Origin: Synechococcales cyanobacterium 340R_concoct_173_sub
GTDB taxonomy: Bacteria; Cyanobacteriota; Cyanobacteriia; Leptolyngbyales; Leptolyngbyaceae
DNA length: 5,077 nt
Reading direction: 5' to 3'
Assembly: GCA_025354065.1 (NCBI GenBank)
Contig: JANXNM010000516.1
Location: 1-5,077, forward strand
Below, one piece after another: positions 1-5,077 of this stretch (position 1 is the stretch's first letter; each line of letters begins with the position of its first letter). The position numbers and the translations under genes are program-made. The notes under the pieces are model-generated. The model was not told where the DNA came from and did no database searches. It saw only the letters and a program-made list of their open reading frames with translations.

Positions 1-33
1 GATACAACTAATGCGACACTATTCAGTAGGTGA

Positions 34-1266
34 ATGGCTGAGGTGAGTGTGGTGATACAAGATAAAAAACGCGCCCGATCGGATTGGGCTTGGAATTTTT
101 GGTGGATGCTGCCTATTTATCCTTTTGGTCAGCGTCAAACCTTGTGTCGGGAAGTTGTTCCCGGTGACATTTGGGTTCTAGAACAATTGCAGGGCATTCT
201 CTATGTCGTAACCCCCATTCGCATGACCGTCGTACGGCTGAGTGAAGGCGGATTGTTGGTGTATGCCCCGATCGCACCGACTAATGAATGTATTGCATTT
301 ATGGATGATTTGGTAAAGCAGTATGGAGATGTGAAATATATCATTCTCCCAACTGTTTCTGGATTAGAACATAAAGTCTTTGTCGGACCATTTGCCCGAA
401 GATTTCGTAATGCTCAAGTATATGTTTCTCCGAGTCAGTGGAGCTTTCCAATCCGATTGCCCTTGTCGTGGCTAGGGTTGCCGATCGGACGAACCCAAAC
501 TTTGCCGCAGTCGAGTCAAGACGCACCATTTGCTGATGAATTTGACTATGCTATTTTAGGCCCGATTAGTTTAGGGATTGGACCCTTTGAAGAAGTTGTA
601 TTTTTCCATACCCGATCGCAAACCTTACTCGTCACCGATTCAATTTTAGCTGTCCCCAAAACTCCACCCGAGGTTATTCAACTCGATCCCACTGCATTGC
701 TTTATCATGCCAAAGATCATACCGCTGACGTGATTGAGGACACCCCTGAGATGCGATTGAAAGGTTGGAAACGGATTGCATTATTTTCCTTTTACTTTAA
801 ACCTAGTGCATTAGATATTTCAGATCTAGGCTCAGCGTGGAAGGATGCAAAACAGGCCGGAAACTTAGCGTCCCGTACTTATTTTGGACTTTATCCCTTC
901 CGTTGGAAATCCGGTTGGGAAGCTTCATTTGAATCACTTTCGGCAGGCGGACGATTGTTTGTTGCTCCTATTTTGCAGCAATTAATTCTAAATCGGGATC
1001 CTCAACAAGTTTTAGATTGGGCCGATCGGGTGATGAAATGGCCGTTTACTCGCATTATTGGTTGTCATTTAGATGCACCGATCGTTGCTGGACCAACGGA
1101 ATTTCGGCAAGCATTCTCGTTTTTAGAACATGATTCACTATTTCCCGCGCAAGCATTACCCGAAGCCGATTTTGCACTACTACGTGACATTGAAACCCAA
1201 TTGCTAAATTTCGGGATTACACCACCTGCGCGCGATCGCATAGGAATTGTGAATGATGATATCTAA
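34..1266 (+). CDS. DUF4336 domain-containing protein (MBL-fold-like, unknown function)
   Basis: A 410-residue protein I recognise as the cyanobacterial form of the DUF4336 family, which is related to the metallo-beta-lactamase fold; no reaction is established. Seen: an aromatic N-terminus (DWAWNFWWMLPIYPFG, 17-32), a beta-strand segment GGLLVYAPIAPTNE (72-85), the block ILPTVSGLEHKVFVGPFARRF (104-124, His113), FFHTRSQTLLVTDSIL (190-205; His192, Asp202), YHAKDH (224-229) and GCHLDAPIVAG (343-353). The histidines and aspartates fall roughly where MBL metal ligands would be, but the canonical HxHxDH is absent. No signal peptide; probably cytoplasmic. Start: ATG34 has only a weak AGG close upstream, whereas GAGGTGA at 40-46 lies 5 nt before an in-frame GTG at 52, so a 404-aa form is possible. 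The 3' end converges with hetR across 52 nt. Confidence 0.85.
   Translation: MAEVSVVIQDKKRARSDWAWNFWWMLPIYPFGQRQTLCREVVPGDIWVLEQLQGILYVVTPIRMTVVRLSEGGLLVYAPIAPTNECIAFMDDLVKQYGDVKYIILPTVSGLEHKVFVGPFARRFRNAQVYVSPSQWSFPIRLPLSWLGLPIGRTQTLPQSSQDAPFADEFDYAILGPISLGIGPFEEVVFFHTRSQTLLVTDSILAVPKTPPEVIQLDPTALLYHAKDHTADVIEDTPEMRLKGWKRIALFSFYFKPSALDISDLGSAWKDAKQAGNLASRTYFGLYPFRWKSGWEASFESLSAGGRLFVAPILQQLILNRDPQQVLDWADRVMKWPFTRIIGCHLDAPIVAGPTEFRQAFSFLEHDSLFPAQALPEADFALLRDIETQLLNFGITPPARDRIGIVNDDI
1232..1239. repeat. HIP1 octamer
   Basis: GCGATCGC, the highly iterated palindrome of many cyanobacterial genomes, inside the DUF4336 coding sequence. A second copy is at 3692-3699 in the oxidoreductase gene, and the core CGATCG is frequent throughout. 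Useful as a taxonomic signature rather than a local regulatory site. Confidence 0.8.
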
Positions 1267-1282
1267 GACGATCGCTTCTTAG
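1263..1282. terminator. weak hairpin between convergent genes
   Basis: Inverted repeat CTAAGA (1263-1268) / TCTTAG (1277-1282) with an 8-nt loop containing CGATCG. It overlaps the stop codon of the DUF4336 gene and is followed on the + strand by TTTAAATAATTT. A 12-bp perfect palindrome AGATTTAAATCT lies at 1295-1306, just past the hetR stop on the other strand. Either could help end transcription in the 52-nt convergent gap. The stems are short and A/T-rich, so this is a guess from position as much as structure. Confidence 0.3.
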
Positions 1283-1318
1283 TTTAAATAATTTAGATTT
1301 AAATCTTGAGTAGTTAAA

Positions 1319-2242
<924 letters not shown>

Positions 2243-2298
2243 TCAAAGGACGACTAAGCTAACGGCCAAAATTGGAAATGCGTAGTTAAGACATGTCA

Positions 2299-2326
2299 AT
2301 TCTATCTCAACTCATACCCACTTCAA
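2299..2326 (-). promoter_or_regulatory. candidate sigma70-type promoter for hetR
   Basis: On the minus strand TTGAAG (2326-2321), a 16-bp spacer, then TAGAAT (2304-2299), matching the -35 consensus at 4 of 6 and the -10 at 5 of 6. It would place the transcript start near 2292, about 74 nt before the hetR ATG. Chance matches are common in A/T-rich spacers, so this is only a candidate. Confidence 0.3.
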
Positions 2327-2336
2327 CTACGGGAGA

Positions 2337-2365
2337 TATTTCTCTCTGTCCGTTATGGAGAAATA
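2337..2365. repeat. 8-bp inverted repeat upstream of hetR
   Basis: TATTTCTC (2337-2344) and GAGAAATA (2358-2365) are perfect inverted arms around a 13-nt loop. It lies 119-147 nt upstream of the hetR start, immediately before the candidate -35 element. It could be a protein-binding dyad or, if transcription starts further upstream, a leader hairpin. Confidence 0.4.
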
Positions 2366-2413
2366 ATGTCCATTTAGTCAGTCTACCCAATAGTGAGGGT
2401 GCATGAACACCAA

Positions 2414-2472
2414 CTATCAGCCAAATTGCTTATCTCTGTACGAAGACTCTATCTGATAGAAGTCCTGATAAG
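2414..2472. repeat. CTGATA palindrome cluster upstream of hetR
   Basis: CTATCAG (2414-2420), its exact reverse complement CTGATAG (2453-2459) and CTGATAAG (2465-2472) lie within 59 bp. The central copy is part of a 13-bp palindrome TCTATCTGATAGA (2448-2460), itself inside GACT (2445-2448) / AGTC (2461-2464). The loop would be too small for an RNA hairpin, so a DNA site for a dimeric regulator is more likely. I do not recognise a known cyanobacterial operator in it. Confidence 0.4.
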
Positions 2473-2602
2473 TTAACTGTCTAAACTTGCAAAAGTAAAG
2501 ACGATCGGTATCTAAGGCTAAAAATATGCGGATAGCAATACACTTTCTCTTCAGAGTATTCTTTGGAAAAATATTCGTAAGCCAAATAGGAGTTGTGCAA
2601 CC

Positions 2603-2767
2603 CTAAATCATGATACGACCGCTGCCCCGATAATCCTCGTCGCCATCAAAACGACCACTGCCTCGGTATCCCATCTCTTCTGCGGGTGCCATGTTGAGCG
2701 ATCGAAGCGTCAGAAGGGGAGTAAGAACGAGAACATCAGAAACGAAGAAAGCGCTTTGAATTTGCAT
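2603..2767 (-). CDS. patX: PatX-type RGSGR peptide precursor with two RGSGR motifs
   Basis: A 54-codon gene on the hetR strand, ATG at 2767, stop TAG at 2605-2603. Residues 6-21 are hydrophobic (AFFVSDVLVLTPLLTL), followed by RSLNMAPA with a possible signal-peptidase site after Ala29 (APA/EE). The mature part would be about 25 residues with RGSGR at 35-39 (2651-2665) and 47-51 (2615-2629), separated by FDGDEDY. The two YRGSGR copies use different synonymous codons (TAC/TAT, CGA/CGG, AGT/AGC) with no amino-acid change, a sign of selection on the peptide. Known: RGSGR is the PatS/HetN pentapeptide that binds and inhibits HetR, and PatX genes typically sit beside hetR. Inferred: exported, processed and acting on neighbouring cells. 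The start is uncertain: this ATG has no Shine-Dalgarno, and the signal peptide has an Asp in its core and no basic n-region. The mature part is far more secure than the first 17 residues. Confidence 0.85.
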   Translation of the reverse strand: MQIQSAFFVSDVLVLTPLLTLRSLNMAPAEEMGYRGSGRFDGDEDYRGSGRIMI

Positions 2768-2796
2768 GATAGTTTGCCAGGTATGTAACTATCCAT
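2710..2796 (-). other. overlapping signal-peptide-like frame preceding patX
   Basis: A 28-codon open frame whose start overlaps the 5' part of patX in another frame: ATG at 2796, TGA at 2712-2710. It begins MDSYIPGKLSCKFK and continues with the hydrophobic ALSSFLMFSFLLPF, a basic-then-hydrophobic pattern typical of Sec signal peptides. It has the best ribosome binding site here, GGGAGGGT at 2812-2805, 8 nt before the ATG. Changing frame by -1 at its CTC-CCC codons (C4 tract, 2719-2716) joins it to patX codon 18 and would give a 64-aa precursor. It may be the true N-terminus of patX (frameshift, strain mutation or sequencing error) or a short upstream overlapping ORF. Confidence 0.45.
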
Positions 2797-2804
2797 TCAT
2801 ACAG

Positions 2805-2812
2805 ACCCTCCC
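2805..2812 (-). promoter_or_regulatory. strong Shine-Dalgarno upstream of patX
   Basis: GGGAGGGT on the minus strand, an excellent anti-16S match, is the strongest ribosome binding site in the window. It is followed by two ATGs: 2800 (only three codons, M-N-G, then TAG) and 2796 (the 28-codon overlapping frame). The in-frame patX ATG at 2767 is 37 nt away, too far for direct use, so patX is translated by coupling, by a frame change or from a weak site of its own. Confidence 0.6.
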
Positions 2813-2877
2813 TAGTCTGATCAGGAAATATTCAAAGATTTCTCAAAATTAAAGGTTGAAATTGTCCGATAGCTGAA

Positions 2878-2910
2878 TGACTTTTAAATGACTTTTAAAT
2901 GACTTTTATT
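2878..2910. repeat. three 11-bp direct repeats upstream of patX
   Basis: TGACTTTTAAA at 2878-2888 and 2889-2899, then TGACTTTTATT at 2900-2910 (last two bases differ). The 11-bp period is close to one helical turn, so the T-tracts are on the same face of the DNA and may bend it. The array is 111-143 bp upstream of the patX ATG at 2767, a position suited to a cis-regulatory element. An inverted copy of the core lies at 2938-2945. Confidence 0.75.
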
Positions 2911-2945
2911 GGACGACAAGATACCTGTCGTGAACCTAAAGTCAT
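2899..2945. repeat. nested inverted repeats in the oxidoreductase-patX spacer
   Basis: Outer arms ATGACTTT (2899-2906, part of the third 11-bp repeat) and AAAGTCAT (2938-2945) enclose an inner hairpin, ACGACA (2913-2918) / TGTCGT (2926-2931) with a 7-nt loop. It lies 26 nt past the stop of the oxidoreductase gene, so it may serve as that gene's terminator, though no clean U-run follows, or as part of the patX control region. Confidence 0.5.
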
Positions 2946-2970
2946 GATCAATAGTCCTTTAGCATTACGC

Positions 2971-4779
2971 CTACTGTGGATCAGTATCAATGTTCTCTAC
3001 AAGAATCCATCCGCCCGATAAATTCAGTCGTCCATGTAATGACATCAATGATTTCTCAGAACAGGTTGTCAATGTACGATCGATTTCAGGGTTAGTGGCG
3101 ACTAAATGATACGAGCGACTACATAGTTCTAGGGGCGAATTGATTTCAAGTTGGTAGGAATTCTCATCTAATTTAATAAATTTTCCAGCAAAAAATTGGC
3201 TTTGTGTGGTCTGTGGTGAAATCACGTCTACATCAAGGGTGTTTGAGGGTGCATTGCCTTTTCGGGGGTAAGCTTCCGGATTATCAAGATAGTAATGTTG
3301 CCAAAATTTCCATTTGGGATGCGTGAGGGGTTGGTCGTAAAGTGGAATGACGGCGGCGGGGGCGATCGGATCGTTGATTAACGCTGTTTGTAGCGATCGG
3401 ACGGGTAAATTTCGCGGTTGACAGGCTTGTTCGATGCAGAGAGATGCGGCCATTCCAGTCGCTTGCCCGAGGTTTAACACTAGGGGTTGGAGCCGAGTTG
3501 CACCGTTGGCCATGTGGGTGACGGAGATGTTTTTTTCGCAAGCCAAAAAGCCGTCAATCTGTTCAGGAATTAGGGCCGTGTAGGGAATAGTGAACGGGGT
3601 TCCGGTCCAGCGTCCGCCCCATTTGATAGATTTTGGAGCCAGGGGAATATCACCGCTGGGGTAATGGTGATCGTTGGCGTAGTTGCCGATCGCGATCGCG
3701 GTGCAGCAATGTTCGACATGATCGCAACCCATGCCGCTGATGGTGAAAGGCAGGGATGCGGTGCGTTGGCCTTGGGGCAGCAGATCTTGTTCGCGAACGG
3801 TAGTTAGGCCAATGATTCGACGACTTTCACGATGATAAGGATGAAGGGCAAGCGCTGGATGGAGCCGATTGGGTGAGGGCGGGAAAACGTCTGTTGCTAA
3901 TCCGTATCGCATTCCTAATTTTTGTTGGATCCAATAGGCAAAGGCTAAACTATGGCGTTGTGCTTCTAGTCCATAGGCGGATCGTGCGTCTTGGGATTGG
4001 ATCAGCCGATCGACTTCTTCGCCGTAGTCGTTGCCATGAATCGGCCAATTGATCATGAACCGATCGCCGGGAAGTCTGCCGTAGTTCAGAAATTTTTCAC
4101 CGCCGTAATTTTCCCATGCCTGTTCAAACTGGGTTAAATCAAAATTCTTCGGTGCCTCGATCGCGGGTGCGGTTTGGCCTTTGCCGTAGTCTTTAAGCAC
4201 TACAACCCAAGTGGGCACTTGAATGGGATAGCGTTTCATCCAATCCTGAAGTTTTTTCGGGGCACTGGGTTCATTAAAGTCATGATTATCCCAGCCCCAG
4301 CGATGGGGAATGTTCGCTAAAGGCAGCAAGTCTCCGAGTTCGGTCGCGTCTATTGTAATTTTGGCAGTGATTTGATACTGGTCAGTGGTCACACCTGTGA
4401 TTTGGTTGCCCGATCGTTGGACCGATCGGGGGATTTGGTTACAAATCCATTTTAGGTTAGGCAATTCTGTGACCCAGCGTTCAAAAATTTCGGCTCCAAT
4501 ACGCGGTTCATAGGTGAAAAAGCTGACCCAAGCGTTGTCTAACCCGCCCGGTTGACAGCGTTCAAGTTCTTTTAAAAACTGCCCCCAAATCCCGGTCTGC
4601 CATGCCAGCAATTCATTCCCATCGGGAGCCGCAACTCCAGCGCTCGTCAGCATTCCACCTAACCATTCAAATTCGCTGACCAATACAACTTGGACACCGC
4701 GTCTTGCGGCTTGAATGGCAGCGGCAGTTCCGCTAGTAGTACCGCCAATGATGAGAATATCGGTGCTGAACGATCGCAT
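2971..4779 (-). CDS. FAD-dependent oxidoreductase
   Basis: A 602-residue flavoprotein of the FAD_oxidored type (PF12831-like); substrate unknown. The N-terminal dinucleotide-binding fold is ILIIGGTTSGTAAAIQAARR (8-27), with Thr-Thr inside the glycine motif, followed by an acidic strand end (VSE, 34-36) and LGGMLTSAG (40-48). Other family hallmarks are IDATELGDLL (143-152), the HRESRRIIG block (316-324), GMGCDHVEHC (349-358) and the C-terminal FAD-binding segment HMANGATRLQP (422-432) with NLGQATGMAASL (436-447). About 150 residues follow that I cannot assign. No signal peptide is evident. Start: the open frame extends to a TTG at 4794, but the ATG at 4779 places the Rossmann strand six residues from the N-terminus as usual, so I prefer it; neither has a clear Shine-Dalgarno. 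It lies upstream of patX on the same strand, 203 bp away, and is divergent from the dehydrogenase gene. Confidence 0.85.
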   Translation of the reverse strand: MRSFSTDILIIGGTTSGTAAAIQAARRGVQVVLVSEFEWLGGMLTSAGVAAPDGNELLAWQTGIWGQFLKELERCQPGGLDNAWVSFFTYEPRIGAEIFERWVTELPNLKWICNQIPRSVQRSGNQITGVTTDQYQITAKITIDATELGDLLPLANIPHRWGWDNHDFNEPSAPKKLQDWMKRYPIQVPTWVVVLKDYGKGQTAPAIEAPKNFDLTQFEQAWENYGGEKFLNYGRLPGDRFMINWPIHGNDYGEEVDRLIQSQDARSAYGLEAQRHSLAFAYWIQQKLGMRYGLATDVFPPSPNRLHPALALHPYHRESRRIIGLTTVREQDLLPQGQRTASLPFTISGMGCDHVEHCCTAIAIGNYANDHHYPSGDIPLAPKSIKWGGRWTGTPFTIPYTALIPEQIDGFLACEKNISVTHMANGATRLQPLVLNLGQATGMAASLCIEQACQPRNLPVRSLQTALINDPIAPAAVIPLYDQPLTHPKWKFWQHYYLDNPEAYPRKGNAPSNTLDVDVISPQTTQSQFFAGKFIKLDENSYQLEINSPLELCSRSYHLVATNPEIDRTLTTCSEKSLMSLHGRLNLSGGWILVENIDTDPQ

Positions 4780-4811
4780 AGTGCTACATAACAAATGATC
4801 TGTCGAAATAT

Positions 4812-4841
4812 TGTAAAGGGAATAGGTGTAAAGGGAATGGG
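4812..4841. repeat. tandem 15-bp repeat, two units
   Basis: TGTAAAGGGAATAGG (4812-4826) is followed directly by TGTAAAGGGAATGGG (4827-4841), 14 of 15 identical. It lies just upstream of the oxidoreductase start in the divergent control region. Confidence 0.8.
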
Positions 4842-4860
4842 GCGAAATTCAATCTGTATG

Positions 4861-4887
4861 CGATCTCTGTATTTACGATCTCTGTAT
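4861..4887. repeat. 12-bp direct repeat with 15-bp period
   Basis: CGATCTCTGTAT occurs at 4861-4872 and 4876-4887, separated by TTA. A partial copy (ATCTGTAT, 4852-4859) precedes it. It lies 60-86 bp before the dehydrogenase start, where an activator or repressor site would be expected. Confidence 0.75.
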
Positions 4888-4946
4888 ACGATCGGAGAAC
4901 CCGTGATAGATTCAGAGACGATCGTATTTGAATGAAAAGAAGTCCT

Positions 4947-5077
4947 ATGAAAGCTCAAGTATTTCGCGGTGTGAATGATTTGCGGTTTGAAGATGTGCCA
5001 AGGCCGGAGGTGGGACCGGATGAGGTGTTGGTGAAGGTGAAGGTGGTCGGGCTTTGTCAGTCAGATATTAAAAAAAT
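4947..5077 (+). CDS. zinc-dependent medium-chain dehydrogenase, 5' end only
   Basis: The first 43 codons plus two bases of a gene that runs off the window. The peptide MKAQVFRGVNDLRFEDVPRP and onward, then DEVLVKVKVVGLCQSDIKK (25-43), is the N-terminal GroES-like domain of the alcohol/sorbitol/threonine dehydrogenase (MDR) superfamily. Cys37 in GLCQSD is at the place of the catalytic-zinc cysteine in the usual GICGSD motif. These enzymes oxidise alcohols or polyols with NAD(P); the substrate cannot be read from this fragment. A purine-rich AAAAGAAG (4935-4942) is a weak ribosome binding site for the ATG at 4947. Confidence 0.85.
   Translation, partial: MKAQVFRGVNDLRFEDVPRPEVGPDEVLVKVKVVGLCQSDIKK

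Larger units (their letters stand above)
4780..4946. promoter_or_regulatory. divergent intergenic region with two short repeat families
   Basis: 167 bp between the oxidoreductase and dehydrogenase start codons, expected to hold both promoters. I could not pick a convincing -35/-10 pair for either. It is dominated by two tandem direct repeats, each with a 15-bp period (4812-4841 and 4861-4887), listed separately. Confidence 0.4.

Noticed and set aside
2..46. Tail of an upstream gene ending in TGA at 44-46 and overlapping the DUF4336 start
   Set aside because: Only 14 codons are visible and another frame (TGA at 31-33) is equally open, so no upstream gene can be supported.
341..529. Minus-strand open frame inside the DUF4336 gene
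   Set aside because: Lies wholly within a strong coding sequence on the other strand, with no recognisable product.
2789..2800. Three-codon leader peptide (M-N-G) after the strong Shine-Dalgarno
   Set aside because: Possible, but the ATG four bases later has a much longer signal-peptide-like frame using the same site; not enough to call it a gene.
2805..2812. GAGGGTCT at 2809-2802 (minus) as a HetR half-site near patX
   Set aside because: It matches only one arm of the Anabaena hetP palindrome and overlaps the Shine-Dalgarno, which explains the purine run better.
3275..3280. TCCGGA, the DIF1 motif of heterocyst-specific promoters
   Set aside because: It lies inside the oxidoreductase coding sequence, about 500 bp from patX, and none is present in the patX or hetR upstream regions.
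3284..3541. 85-codon minus-strand frame inside the oxidoreductase gene
   Set aside because: Arg/His/Pro-rich out-of-frame translation of a well-supported gene.
4659..4958. 99-codon minus-strand frame covering the divergent intergenic region
   Set aside because: The internal PIPFT repeats simply come from the 15-bp DNA repeats, and it overlaps the starts of both flanking genes.

Overview
This window is chromosomal DNA from a filamentous cyanobacterium. Three things point there: a full-length HetR (found only in cyanobacteria, essentially filamentous ones), frequent CGATCG words with two complete HIP1 octamers (GCGATCGC at 1232-1239 and 3692-3699), and a DUF4336 protein of the cyanobacterial type. 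HetR has Ala at position 130, where Anabaena has the phosphorylated Ser said to be highly conserved in heterocyst formers. That hints at a non-heterocystous lineage (Leptolyngbya- or Oscillatoria-like), but it is an inference from one residue.

Layout. 34-1266 (+): DUF4336 protein with a degenerate metallo-beta-lactamase-like fold. 1267-1318: short convergent gap with a weak hairpin. 1319-2218 (-): hetR, 299 aa, starting five codons inside the longest open frame. 2219-2602: 384-bp hetR upstream region with dyads and candidate promoters. 2603-2767 (-): a 54-codon gene, easily missed, encoding a PatX-type pro-peptide with TWO RGSGR pentapeptides. 2768-2970: patX upstream region with a strong but displaced Shine-Dalgarno, three 11-bp direct repeats, one inverted copy and an inner hairpin. 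2971-4779 (-): FAD-dependent oxidoreductase. 4780-4946: divergent intergenic region with two families of short repeats, both with a 15-bp period. 4947-5077 (+): 5' end of a zinc-dependent medium-chain dehydrogenase, cut by the window edge.

How it works together. HetR is the master transcription factor of heterocyst patterning. RGSGR peptides (PatS, HetN, PatX) bind its C-terminal hood domain and switch off DNA binding. Here the activator and its probable peptide inhibitor lie next to each other on the same strand, in the patX-hetR order known from many filamentous cyanobacteria. The two RGSGR copies are identical in protein but differ at synonymous codon positions, good evidence for a real, selected peptide. 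The main oddity is the N-terminus: the best ribosome binding site feeds an overlapping frame with a better signal peptide, and the two frames could be joined by a -1 shift at a C4 tract. The flanking DUF4336, oxidoreductase and dehydrogenase genes have no evident link to this regulatory pair.
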